64,000 nucleotides of DNA from Clonostachys chloroleuca (lineage: Eukaryota; Ascomycota; Sordariomycetes; Hypocreales; Bionectriaceae), in NCBI GenBank assembly GCA_037952775.1, contig JBANAY010000003.1, positions 682,001 through 746,000 on the forward strand, read 5' to 3'. The notes under the pieces are model-generated. The model was given only the letters and a program-made list of their open reading frames with translations. It did no database searches and was not told where the DNA came from. Of this stretch, positions 11,262-22,750 are shown one piece after another. Position numbers and translations under genes: made by a program. Position 1 is the stretch's first letter. Each line of letters starts with the position of its first letter.

Positions 11262-12326
11262 GATGGCGTATTGATGTCTAAATATTCTCTTATCAATCAC
11301 GCTACAACTCCTTCAGACCATAGTTGAAGCTATTGACTTATATATTCGTTGGTGTGACCGATAGCTGTCGTTATCAGGCACTCCGAATTCGGTTGGTTTG
11401 AGGAAACAGTCAGCGAGATTTTAACAGGGAAGCAGTCAGCGAGGTGTGGGTCGGTCATCTGCCAGATGCCTTTCGTGCGGGGAATCAAGCGTCTTACGGG
11501 TTCAAAGACATGATGATATTTGTAATACTAGAACTAATCACTGAACCAGTCGTGTGGGTAATGGGCCTGGAAATGCTGGGCCAAGCCAGCCCGTTTGTTA
11601 TTCCCGACACGAGCTGGCAGGAGACACATGGAAATTAAGTTATCTGCTGCAATATGATGACTTGATAACCAATAAGAAGATCGATGGTTGACAGGTTGAC
11701 ATGTACTCTTATTGAACTTCCCCAGATTCAACATTACACTTGCGCTACATGATAATCTGGGTTTCTTGAGATTTTTCTCGGTACTTGGGTCGATTACGAA
11801 AACAAAATCAATAAAGCAAGTCTTGATCTTTCTTGTCGGACCATGTGGAAACTCGGATGCAAGAGAAGGCTAAAACCAACCTCCTTTCATCCTCCTCGCT
11901 CTTCTGACGTCCGGCTTATCATCGAACGATATTTATCTCATGGCTTCATTATTCCCGAATCCTAATAGGTTTCTAAGTTATAATGTTTGTTGTGGGGTGA
12001 ATTCACGTTTCGATTGGTTACCAATCCTGCGTCACAGACTTGAATCAGGGACCGACCCACTGAACAGGGAAACCAAATCATGGAGATCTCCGAGCTCCAC
12101 AGACTCATAGACTAGCAAGAGTGGAAGCAGTCAGCGAGCTCAGTTCCCTTATCTTTGATTCTGGAATCTAGTCTCCACGGAAAAGCTCGCTCGTCGAGAT
12201 TTCTCCGACAACTTCTCTCCCGACAAGATATTTATCATATGCTCTGCTGCCGTGAATTTCAATCATGTATCGACGTTGGATCCTCTTACAATCCTTTCTT
12301 CTGAACCTGTCAGACTTCATTTCAAC
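11262..12326. promoter_or_regulatory. Divergent promoter region with a repeated 11-mer
   Basis: The region separates the PhyH gene (minus) and the amino-acid permease (plus). The sequence CAGTCAGCGAG occurs three times in the same orientation, at 11407-11417, 11433-11443 and 12128-12138, the last two preceded by GAAG. The copies sit near both ends of the region, which could reflect a shared regulator or an old repeat. No gene was found inside. Confidence 0.4.
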
Positions 12327-14211
12327 ATGGCTGCCACGTTAGAAAACTTGGGTGGCGGTGATGCTCCTGAAAAAAGCACAGTCCAGTCTACTGCCCATTC
12401 AACGAGCGGCACCTCCAATGGAGAAATCCAAGAGCCCATGACAAAACGTGGTCTAAAATCGCGGCATGCACAGCTCATTGCTCTGGGCGGTAGCATCGGT
12501 ACCGCCTTGTTTGTGGGCAGTGGTGTGACCCTTGCAAAGGGTGGTCCGGCCTTCATGCTGATCGCCTATATACTCATGTCAGGGCTGGTGTATATGATCG
12601 TTTGATCTATCATTATGACGGCCTCGTATTTGTGAGTACAAAAGGAGACCAATTATTACAGTATGCATGCTAATTCCGACCGCAATAGGCCGGTGAAAGG
12701 TGCCACCCCGGCGTATTTTGCCACGCGTTACGTCTCTCCGTCCCTGGGTTGGGCATTGGGTTGGTATTATTGGTATGCATTTGTAGGTGAAACCTTTGCA
12801 ATAATCCGATTGATAGAAATGTTGATCACTGATATTTCATGGAACAGGGAATCTTCGTCCCTTACGAAATCACCGCATCCACCTTGATCATCGACTTCTG
12901 GAACCCGCCCGTCAATCCTGCAGTCTGGATTACTATCATGCTTGTTGTGATAGTGGTGCTGAACCTTTTGCCTGTCTCTGTATACGGAGAAACAGAGTTC
13001 TACTTCGCTTCTCTGAAGGTCATTACGATCATTGGACTTCTCATCCTCTCGTTCGTGATCTTCTGGTGGGGAGGACCCGGAAACCCAAGGCTTGGTTTCT
13101 ACTACTGGAAAGACCCGGGTGCCGTGAATCCTTATATTCTCGAGGGCTCGGCAGGCTATGCGGTCAGCTTCTGGAGTACACTGATCTCAGCACTTCTTCC
13201 TGTATGTCTCACCCTCTGAGATTTTCTCTTCTGCCACTGACAAGGTGAAACGCAGTTCTCATTTGCCCCAGAAATGCTTGTTTTCTGTTGCGGTGAAATG
13301 AAATCGCCTCGTCGCAACCTTCCTAGGGCCGCAAAGAGCTTCATTGTTCGCATTCTTGTATTCTATATTGGCTCTGTTATCGCAATTGGTGTCATCTGCC
13401 CTTCTAATGAGAAGCAGCTCACAAACGGCACCTCAGGTGCTGGCTCATCACCTTTTGTCCTTGGAATTAAGAGAGCTGGCATCAAAGGACTTGACAGTGT
13501 GATAAATGCTGCAATTCTCACATCTGCTTGGTCTGCTGGGAATGCGTTTATCTTCCAGTCTAGCAGATCGCTCTACTCGATGGCGCTTAATGGGCAAGCA
13601 CCAAAGATCTTTACAAAGTGCACGAAAAAAGGTGTACCTTATGTTGCTGTCTTGGCCAGCTCCGCTTTCTCTCTGCTGGCGTACCTGAATGTTAACGCAA
13701 AGGCGGGTGAGGTCTTCAGCTGGTTTGTGAACCTCGTGAACACTGCTGCATTCATTTCCTGGATTTGCTGCGCAATCGTGAGTTCTGTCTGTTTCATTGT
13801 AATGAGAACCTTGGACTAAAATAAGCTCTATAGACTTCAATCCGATTCCAGAGTGCATTCGCCGCTCAGGGACTCCCAAGAGAAGAGCTTCCATACACCT
13901 CCAGGCTTCAGCCGTGGAGCTCCTACGTATGTATCGGGATTTTTACGGTACTCTGCTTGATAAACGGATTTGAGGTCTTCTTGCCGTCTTCGTGGTCGGT
14001 GTCTTCCTTTTTCAGCGCCTACATCGGTATCCCCATATTTTTGATACTGTATTTTGGCCACCGGCTCACCGCTGGGAGATCAGATACCTGGTGTTATTCC
14101 CTGCGTGATATTGATCTTACAACCGGGTTGGAGGATCTGAAGGCTGAAGAGGAATCCACGCCTCAGAAGCCTTCTCTTCTCACCCGCTTGCGACAGAGGT
14201 TCTCCCGATAG
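12327..14211 (+). pseudogene. Amino-acid permease (AAT/YAT family) with one in-frame TGA
   Basis: Exons 12327-12631, 12689-12782, 12848-13201, 13256-13777 and 13834-14211 join in phase over 550 codons, but codon 93 (TGA, 12603-12605) is a stop. The rest is a normal yeast-type amino-acid permease: HAQLIALGGSIGTALFVGSG at about 48-66, ATPAYFATRYVSPSLG after intron 1, VPYEITASTLIIDFW, SVYGETEFYFASLKVI, FSFAPEMLVFCCGEMKSPRRNLPRA, and a cytosolic tail ending RQRFSR. About 12 membrane segments are expected at the plasma membrane, importing amino acids with protons. The stop falls in membrane segment 2 (after LVYMIV), with the family sequence resuming at once (ASYL), so it is a point lesion and not a gene end. 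All other splice sites are good (GTGAGT, GTAGGT, GTATGT, GTGAGT), suggesting a recent change, a read error, or an mRNA that avoids the codon. Family call is firm; whether it is functional is open. Confidence 0.85.
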
Positions 14212-14843
14212 TTTGAGGGGCTTTCGAGTTTTGGAAGGGCCTGTTTTGGCTAAAACGGACATTGAACATGGATCTTCTAAAAAATATGATGTCCAAGTTT
14301 TAGGGATATAGAGGTCATTAAATTCTAATAGAGTTTGAGATGTGCTAGGGATGTGAAGTCTGCCACTCGTTGATCTCCGGAGAGTGGTGGTTATGTGGAG
14401 GGGAGCAAAAGCCAATCAAGACAGCGAAATCACTAAACAACCTGAAAAGTGAGAAAATCACGTAATCTTAATAAAACAAATTTCCATGTAATATACTGAA
14501 AGCGCCTTCGTGGTTCCCTCTTGGGTTCTAATTGTGGTGACGCCAGAGCAGTGTGGGAGCGATTGCGAATACGGCGTCAATTGGATTGCTTACCGCGGGC
14601 TTTTGAGACATCAGGTGGAGATTCAGCTTCTCAGCAGCATTAAACAATTTGTAATAGATTCGGAGAAGCCTTCCAACATTGAGAAGTGCCGACTGTATGC
14701 GAGAGAGCTACGTCCCCCTTGCTGGCAATCCCTCCCGCAAATGGTATAAAAGCGCTCCACCCACCCTTCACTCTGCCTAGGCTCTCTCCCAAAACACCTA
14801 CCCAAATTACTCCGTTGCTTATCATTGCGCTGATTTCGGTATC
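14212..14843. other. Intergenic, promoter of the aminotransferase
   Basis: Nothing coding was recognised. A TATA-like ATGGTATAAAAG at 14742-14753 lies about 95 bp before the aminotransferase ATG and is a plausible core promoter. Confidence 0.5.
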
Positions 14844-16300
14844 ATGGCCAAAGCAGCTCTTCACCTCATCAATCTGCTGCGCGGTTGGCCACACCCTGGG
14901 CTTCTCCCCAAAGATCTACTGTCTGCTTCTTCGCAGGCGGTTCTTTCAAATCCCGAGGTCTTTATTCCGGCCCTCCAATACGGCGCAGATCCCGGATTCC
15001 AACCATTGCGTGAAGCTCTCGCAACATGGCTGCATTCACACTACAGAGTCCCCCGTGACCCCGAACGAATTTGCATTTCTGGCGGTGCAAGCCAGAACAT
15101 CGCATGCATCCTACAGAGCTTCACAGATCCAAACGTCACGCGTGCTGTGTGGCTGGTCAACCCGACTTACCACCTCGTGTTTGCTATATTCGACGATGCG
15201 GGTTTCAAAAATAGATTGATGGAATTCCCTGAAGATGATGAGGGGCCGAATCTTGAGGTACTTGAGGAGAAGATGCGCCATTTTGAAGAGCAAGATGAGC
15301 AAGGCGAAAAGGTATGATCTGACAAAAACGTTCATCCAAGCACTTAAGACCGGGGAGTAGCTAAGAAGCAAGACAGATTCCAGTAAAAGACCCCGGACCG
15401 CATCGCAAGTTTTATCGCCATGTCATCTACGTTGTTCCCACGAGCGCCAACCCCTCAGGAAAGACAATGCCAGTCAAGCGCCGCGAAGGACTCGTAAGGC
15501 TGGCACGCAAGTTTGATGCTGTCGTCATCTGTGACGACGTCTATGATCAACTTCAGTGGCCGATTGACCAGAAGGAAAAGCCGACCATAAGTCCAGATGA
15601 GACACCCGAAATGATTCTGCCTCGACTCTGCGATATCGATCTTGCCATGGAGCCTTCTCCTAACGACCCGAAGGGCTTCGGACACGCGGTCAGCAATGGA
15701 TCATTCAGCAAGATGGTCGGCCCTGGAATGCGCACTGGATGGCTTGAAGGCTCGACTGCTTTTGCATTTGGACTTGCGCAAACAGGTTCTACCAAGTCCG
15801 GTGGCTCACCGAGCCAGTTTTGTGCATCTATATTGGCAGATATGATCGAAACCGGCACCCTTCAGAAACATCTCGCTGACAAAGTGCGACCAAACCTGCA
15901 GCACCGGCATCGCGTCATGGTGGATGCGATCCATACCCATCTTCTTCCACTAGGCTTCCAGCTTCGAGAGGTAGGACAGCTGGGTGGGAACGTTTACGGA
16001 GGGTATTTCGCTTGGTTGACAACACCAGACGGCATTTCATCCGGAGTCATCTCTGAAGTAGCGATGGCTGATATGCTTATCATCGGGAATGGCACGATGT
16101 TCCAAGTGGAGGATAACAAACACGAAGTTGATACCGACAAATATATCAGATTGACATTTGCATATGTCCCAGAGGATGATATCATGGAAGGTGTTCGAAG
16201 GCTTGGAGTTGTCACGCGAAAAATACAAGAAAACCCAGACAAGTACCAGAGTTTTGATAAGGCCCTTTCCAATTCCTCGCTTATTGATCTGGCGAAATAG
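14844..16300 (+). CDS. PLP-dependent class I/II aminotransferase
   Basis: Exons 14844-15311 and 15377-16300 give 463 aa; the 65-nt intron (GTATGA...GACAG) is the only phase-correct join, since the later acceptor at TTCCAG would shift the frame. This is a fold-type I aminotransferase: LQYGADPGFQPLREALATWL at about 45-64, RICISGGASQNIACI, the substrate-side NPTYHL, VPTSANPSG with Asn181 near the cofactor, VICDDVYDQLQW with Asp209/Asp210 and Tyr212, and the Schiff-base lysine Lys268 in GSFSKMVGPGMRTGW. The GSFSK...PGxRxGW form is typical of the 2-aminoadipate/aromatic/valine-pyruvate-like group. It probably moves an amino group between an amino acid and 2-oxoglutarate or pyruvate in the cytosol. 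It lies just after an amino-acid permease on the same strand, a sensible functional neighbour. The exact amino acid is not determinable. Confidence 0.9.
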
Positions 16301-16497
16301 GTATAAAACACATGATTGCGAAGTTATCAAGAAAAGAGAAGAAATAATGAGACTGAATAGCGTGATCCTTAGTACAATGGTTTGCAATTTATTGATTTTT
16401 CCTCCATTTCTTTTTGGGAAATGTATTGAATTCGAGTTTGATACATCAAATGCCCGCCTTTGGAAGTACACAAATACAGTATACGGATAATCTGGTT

Positions 16498-18166
16498 CTA
16501 GCTGAGATATTTGATGAACAGAGTCCATCCAGTTGTAACCATAGCCACCAGAGCACACATGACGTATATTGTCCATGCCTTAACCGGCCTCCTCCTCGTA
16601 AGTGGATCGGCGTCTCTGTCCTCAATCTCAGACTCCCGTGCCTCTCGCTGAGATCGAGTCATGGTGATACCCTTTCCAAGCTTTTTGAAGTCGACAATGA
16701 TATACGTAACACCAATGAAGAAACCGACAGCTTTGATGCATGACGAAACAATCAAAGCTCGGCCATAACCCATTGCTTCTGTGCCGTCCTGAACCACACC
16801 ATATACAACTTCCATCTGAACTGGCAGTTAGTAAAAGCGAAGAAGTAGCCTGGGTAAGTTCAGTCTTACAATTGTAGCACTAGAATTGTTGAAGCCCCTC
16901 CAAACACCAAAAGCAGTCCCCAGCTTGTCTTGGTCGGCAACCAGTAGGGGAATGCTGACATTCAGAGGCATGCCGTTGATTAGACCTGCAATGGATTGAA
17001 TCACAAGTGCCACAAGTGGGTGGGCGCTCGTGAAACCGATGAGGGAGTTGGCGAGAACATAAAAGAGGGGTGCGAGGGCGGCGAGGTGGAATCGATGGCC
17101 GTATCTATCGATGAGCCAGCCGGTAACAGGGGCTCCCACGATCCGAATCACCTTCTGGCCTGTAGTCATAAAGCCGGCAGTGTCCTCTTTATATCCCTTC
17201 ATGCGGATCATGTCTGCCGCCGAAACACCGAAACCATTGGCACCACCACTCTGCAGAATCTGAGTTCCGGGAAGCATGAGATACTGCCAGGGGAGTTTCA
17301 AAAGCGAGTCCCAGGAAAATGTGCGCTTGACATTGAGGCCATGACTCTTTGCAACAGCTTTGGCCCTGGCAGATGTCAGGCGGTAATGTTTGGGGATAAA
17401 AACATGCTCGAAAAAGACGTAGGCAATATTGATCAGCATACTGGCGCAGCAGAAGAAAGCCGGCACCCAGAACGTCCAGCCATACCAGCCAGTACTATCA
17501 CGGATGGGGATGGCAACCATGCCGGCCACGAGACCAACAACACCAGATATGGCATTCTCAAGACCAAAGGCGAATGCTAGACCTCCAGCACCAAACCAAT
17601 GATAAATGAACTATGTAAACAAAAGGAGCAGTAAGCATTGTATCCTGAGTGTTGCTCGGGCGCGGGAAGAAGTGTCTCACCTTCTGCTGGGCTTGATCAA
17701 GAATGGCAATGCCAAACCCCATGATTACGTGACCAGCGACGAGCATACGCCAAGCCGAGATATGGATGGAGGCAGCAGCAACAACCGAGCCGAGGAAAAT
17801 GACGACTGTACAGCAGATGGTGACGGGATTGGGCCCCCACCAGTCAAGGATCATGCCCCCCAGGATTGGAAAAATGGAGTTGACGAATGAATCAGCGCTG
17901 GCAATCACTCCGAACTGGACATTGGTGATGCCCAATTCCTGGCGTAGTGTGTTCTTGAGAGGACCCAGGCTGGCGTTGGTCCAGTTTTGCCCAATGGGAA
18001 AGGCAACAACACATGCTAATGCAATCCATTTGTAGGTCCATGGGATCACTTTCTGAACGGGCTCAATTTCAGCAGAGATACTTTCTTCCTCCAATGGAAC
18101 TGAGACGACAGGCACAGCCACCTTCTTCTCTTCTGGAGGGTCAAGAGGCACTTGGGGAGCGGACAT
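16498..18166 (-). CDS. Major facilitator superfamily transporter, MFSD1-like
   Basis: Exons 18166-17681, 17610-16870 and 16815-16498 give 514 aa; introns are 70 nt (GTGAGA...ACATAG) and 54 nt (GTAAGA...TTCAG), both phase 0. Twelve hydrophobic segments are expected. Landmarks are an acidic cytosolic N-terminus, KWIALACVVAFPIGQNW, the conserved GGMILDWWGP loop after segment 2, DQAQQKFIYHWFGAGGLA across intron 1, GLENAISGVVGLVAG, and GWLIDRYGHR in the second half. The pattern resembles the MFSD1 branch, whose animal member exports dipeptides from lysosomes, rather than drug or sugar porters. The substrate here is unknown. The gene converges on the aminotransferase with about 200 bp between 3' ends. 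An RRR-P basic stretch precedes the last segment. Confidence 0.85.
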
Positions 18167-20608
18167 GTTTGATTGCAGCTGAGAGGGGGGAAAGAAAGGG
18201 GCACATAAGGGGATGGGGTTTAATCCAGCCTACTGAGCTGAGTAGTATTGGCCAACGTCTCAATTCTGTCTTGAGGACATGCCGCCATGCCGGCATGGAC
18301 ATTTATACTTTAGTAATCCTCGTCATTGATACTTAGTAGACTTTTCAGAAATTCACTCAGAAGATGGAATTAGACCGATACGCTTATCCTGGATCAAATC
18401 GATTTGATCCCTCTGGACATAATTGGCCCGGCTGTTTACCTGGTCCCATCGCCAAGAAGGTCTATGGTAGCCATGTCTGTGGCGGCCGCCCGAACCGGCA
18501 GGTTTGCTGCGAGAGTGGCAGCGATTATCATCTGAACCCTGTAATCTCGGGAGAGTTGAGCTACCACGTGTGAGGTGCTCCCTCTTAAAATCGGAAAGCA
18601 AGCTCCCACTTCGGAAGTTTGCCAAGCAATAGGGGTATCATTAGCGTTATGCGAATTGCTTGGCCTAGTCGAGGGATAGGCCAATGGAGGTATTGACAGA
18701 CAGCCTCACAGAACAAAGGTATGGAAAAAGAAAAGAAACTCTCACTAATGTGATAGAAGGCTCACAATAAGGTACGGTATTGTTGACGAGTTTTTAACTA
18801 AATATATCAGGGTCAAGGGCCAAGACGAGCATCCAAACGATCCGCTAAAGCAATCATCATCTGAGTCCACTGCGCAACGCACAAAAGTCCACCAGGCTAC
18901 ATTCTGTAACCTTCTGTAAATGGCCAAGATTGATAAGATGTAAGACCAGAGCCAAGACTAAACCCTGTTCCACATTGCGGACGCCAAGTCTAAGGATCAC
19001 GGGCCAGCCAGCCGTATTCAATTTTTCATCCTCTTAGAGCTGCCTAGGGAGCAAAAAGAGCTGCACTAAAATGTAGAACCGATAAGGTTGCTTATGGTGG
19101 GCGGAGTATGCAGAAGAACCTCCATGTGACAACTTCCTGCAGAGGCGAGAAAACAAGACATGGGGAGGGTCTAGTATTAGTGCTACCACTTCCCAGGCGG
19201 CCCAGTCGCTTGTACCGCGCACAGTATGCTTGTCTATTCCTGTTCAAGTCAGCAGTGCAGCAGTGGATTGACGTAGAGAACACTTAATGTCAACTGATAC
19301 GACCGTATACCGGCACAGGTCAACGCGCATCCGACAACGGAGATAGCCATGGCCCGTACGTACAATCGACCCATCGACGTTCGGATATGCATGCACGCCC
19401 AATGAATCATCTCACCCCCAAATCTAGACTAACCCTCTTGAGCACGAGGGAAGAAGATCAAGGGAGGACCCAGCCCAACAACAAGTACTCATACCAGGTT
19501 GGTGGTTTATAGCCCTCAACGATTATGTCCATATAGCTGTTGGTCTGTATCGATCCGAGCCCATTTCTCCACTGCCTAAGTCACAGTTCCTTCAAATATG
19601 AACTCATCAACGGGGGTTTCCAAGCTATAGTTTAGTCTTGTCTGCTGGGGCTCTCAGATGATCAAGTCTGAGAATTTTTCAGTTGCTGGCGCTAACAAGG
19701 ATACTGCCAACTGCCAAGAATTGCTGAATCACAGCTCCACTGAGCTCGGAGGTAATTTGCGACATTTGCGGCTTGCCTGATGAGCAAAACACGGCAAAAT
19801 AGTATGTGCAGCTGGTGAGCGGAGAACGCGGCCAGCTTCGGCGTACAAAGCTTGCAAATAAGCTTAATTGGGAGAAACGATCAAGTGCTGTCGGTGCCGG
19901 CGAACTCCCACTTCCAACCGACGTCCACATTCTGACGGTTCCCCCCCCCCCATTTTCCGCCCTTGTCACCGGCTTGGTCATATTCATGTCGGTAATTTTA
20001 GTCTATATGACTTCCCGTGCAACAACAATAGTGAGTTTTTCGTCGGCCAGTTTCTAAAGATAGTTTCGACCTACTCCAGTTTTGCTAAAAGCCACATTCC
20101 ACCACCTAGGATTAAAACGTTGCTTGGTTGAATAGAGCCTGGAGCACGTTCTCCCAGATTCAACAATTCATTCTACAGTTCCATTACGAAATGATAGCTG
20201 AACATCTATGGTGGAACCGTTTCTGTTTCTCCCGAAGAAGGCGCAGTTGGCTCTGGGTTGCTCCAAAGAAGCCACGCCAAGCATTATTGTGCAATTCACT
20301 GTTGCCTTTTATCCACTCTTCAAGTGGGAAACTTTGAAGCAAGAAGACAATTTGTAATCATATCCGCAAGCAGTTGAATTTCTCTCCCCCTGTATCTTTT
20401 GATGGACTATTAACGTTAGGCTGAAGATTTCATCTCAAATCCATCTGTGGAACCTAAATCTCCACCATCGGACAAGCCGCATATAACACGGAAATCAAAA
20501 ATACCTCACGGATAAGGGGAAGAGGCAGGAATATCGCCCTTTCTAAACTGGCCGGCCTTGCTACAAGAATTTAGCCAAGAAGCTGGATTCATCCGACCGA
20601 GTTTCGCC
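18167..20608. other. Long intergenic stretch, no gene supported
   Basis: About 2.4 kb between two divergent MFS genes. Several 60-100 codon frames exist on both strands but none shows a domain, and splicing attempts did not give a family. An 11-nt C run lies at about 19941-19951. It could hide a non-coding RNA or a degraded gene, which I cannot see. Confidence 0.5.
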
Positions 20609-21927
20609 ATGACAGTTCGCAACGTCGAGACCAGAGACGAGGAGGAGTCAGTCCCCACCAGTCCTCTCCCAACTAGCGAACCCCCCGATGGCGGAGTCCA
20701 AGCATGGACTCAAGTCGCGATGGGCTGGATCGTAATGGTCATCAGCTGGGGATGGGTTAACTCTTTCGGTGGGTTCCAGGCGTACTATATCTCCGAGCTG
20801 CCTGAAAGTCCGTCCACGATCTCTTGGATTGGTTCGGTCCAGGCGTGGCTGACATTTTCCACGGGCGCCTTCTCTGGCCGTCTGCTGGATGCCGGTTTCT
20901 TTACCCCAGCTCTGCTTGTTGGCGCCGTGCTTCAGCTCGTCGGAATCTTCCTTACGAGTATTTCCACTAAGTATTGGCAGCTACTACTCACACAGGGCAT
21001 CCTGACGGGGTTTGGAGGTGGCATTTTGTTTACGCCGTCAGTCGGCCTCGTTTTGACATATTTTAGCTCTCGTAGGGCCATTGCTCTAGGTATTATCACG
21101 ACGGGCAACTCGATCGGTGGGCTGGCCTACCCCATCCTCGTACGGGGGCTTCTCCCTCGTCTTGGCTTTGCTTGGACCATGCGCTTGATCGGATTTGTGC
21201 ACATGGTTGGGTTCGCCCTGGTTGCTTGCCTCATGAAGTCGAGGCTGCCGCCACGCAAAGCCGGCCCCATTATTGACTGGGTGGCCTTTAAGGAGTCCGT
21301 CTTTCTCAGCTATAATGCTGGGCTCTTCTTCTTCAACTGGGCTATGTATTACACGTTCTATCATGTAAGTAAATGATTTCTTTCCATTGACCTCTCCTGA
21401 GCTTACGATGAGAATAGATTGGCGCATTTGGGATCCAAGTTCTCGGCATGCCGTACTCGGAAGCCGCCTATCTTGTCACAATCGTCAACGGAGTTGGTGT
21501 CCCCGCAAGACTCGTTATTCCATTGCTGGCGGGCCGCTATGGACCATTGAATATGATGATGATAATGGGCTGCTGTGTGACTGTCATGGCTTTCTGTTGG
21601 CTTGCAACGTCTGATCGTGTTGGAATGTATATCTGGGCTGCGATCTATGGTCTATTCTCCGGTGGATTCCAAAGTCTGATTCCTACCGGGTTGGCTAGCA
21701 TCACCAAAAGTCTTGACATGGTTGGCACGAGACTCGGCATGTTCTTCACCGTGATTTCGTTTGCTGCCCTCACTGGACCGCCTATTGGAGGAGCGATACA
21801 GACGGCGGAACATGGAGGCTATCGCGTGGCCGAAATTTGGGCAGCGCTGGCAACTTTCTTGTGCACCCTTTTTGTTACAACAACCAGGGTGCGTAAAGTT
21901 GGATGGAAAATAGGCACACCAGCCTGA
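20609..21927 (+). CDS. MFS monocarboxylate-type transporter (MCT family)
   Basis: Exons 20609-21364 and 21418-21927 give 421 aa; the 53-nt intron (GTAAGT...AATAG) is phase 0. The start at ATG 20609 is chosen because the longer frame begins with TTG. The N-terminus is a short acidic tail followed by PPDGGVQAWTQV, the PDGGxGW-type signature of fungal and animal monocarboxylate porters. It is followed by GWVNSFGGFQAYY, ISWIGSVQAWLTF, GFGGGILFTPSVGLVLTYF, RRAIALGIITTGNSIGGL, and in the second half GMPYSEAAYLVTIVNGVGVP. Twelve membrane segments and the usual 420-450 aa length fit. Probable role is proton-coupled monocarboxylate or metabolite movement across the plasma membrane; such genes often sit beside metabolic clusters, but none is evident here. 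Confidence 0.88.
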
Positions 21928-22081
21928 TTGCTTATTGCGAAAACGACGGATTAACGTTTGAGGGTTTTCAGAGGTAGATTTCATATAGATAATGGCGTGA
22001 ACGACACTGTGCCTAAGACAAATAGAGAATAGACTTCAAGGCAATAGAACACTTCTTCTGAGTTAAATAAAGATTAAAATC

Positions 22082-22083
<2 letters not shown>

Positions 22084-22112
<29 letters not shown>
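22084..22112 (+). repeat. 29-nt poly-T tract
   Basis: An uninterrupted run of 29 T residues lies about 155 bp after the transporter stop. It is similar in length to the 10059-10088 run. As DNA it is a nucleosome-excluding homopolymer and is prone to length error. Confidence 0.9.
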
Positions 22113-22114
<2 letters not shown>

Positions 22115-22487
22115 TTTTAACGTTCGGGGGTTCTATGTAGATTGCACAAAATATAGTATAATCATAAAGATTTACATGTAAAGAAGCAATTCGATTACAT
22201 ATCAGTTAAATAATAAGCCGAACCATATGTTACCTGTAAACCTAAGCCAAGAATAACAGGAAATCTCGCCTACTTGAACTTTAGCAGGCAACATCATGTG
22301 TATAAGGTAGCCAGAAATAACGAAAGCAGAAGGCGATCAATTCTTGATCTCTAGTGCAAGATCTGGCAAAGCTCTAGTAAGACTAAAACTGAAAATTAGA
22401 ATTTTGATGTCACAATTAAATAGAAAAGCCATCGTAGACACTATGATGTGTAAAAAGATTGCCGTTACCAACACAAGGCAAAAGGAA

Positions 22488-22585
22488 TGATGAGACTGGG
22501 ACTCGAACCCAGGAGGATTGCTCCACCAGGAATGAATGCTAAGGTAGCCTTAACCTGACGCCATAACCAACTCGGCCATCTCACC
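22488..22585 (-). tRNA. tRNA-Leu(AAG) with an intron
   Basis: Read on the minus strand from 22585. The acceptor 5' arm GGTGAGA pairs with TCTCATC (22489-22495), with one G-T pair. The A box is TGGCCGAGTTGG, and the anticodon stem is TCAGG/CCTGG. The loop begins TTAAGG with anticodon AAG and is interrupted by an intron of about 16 nt placed after the base 3' of the anticodon, the canonical nuclear tRNA position. A long variable arm of about 13 nt, as in class II tRNAs, precedes the T arm CTGGG/CCCAG with loop TTCGAGT (B box GGTTCGAGTCC). The discriminator is A, as usual for Leu. CCA is not encoded, as expected in a nuclear genome. It would read CUU/CUC after inosine modification. Confidence 0.93.
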
Positions 22586-22750
22586 GGTCGATGTTTCAAC
22601 GCCCCGTTAATCTTCACGAAGGAATACAGGCAATCTCGTCATTCGAAATTCAACACTCCCCATCTGCCACCGCTACATTCACATGGGTACGAGACAAAAC
22701 TAGAGTAGAGTTGCTTGTATAATATTCGACGTAAAAGGATGAAATACACG

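Noticed and set aside
10938..11300. GTG start at 11300 for the PhyH gene
   Set aside because: Nuclear genes rarely start at GTG, and ATG 11261 matches the usual family start.
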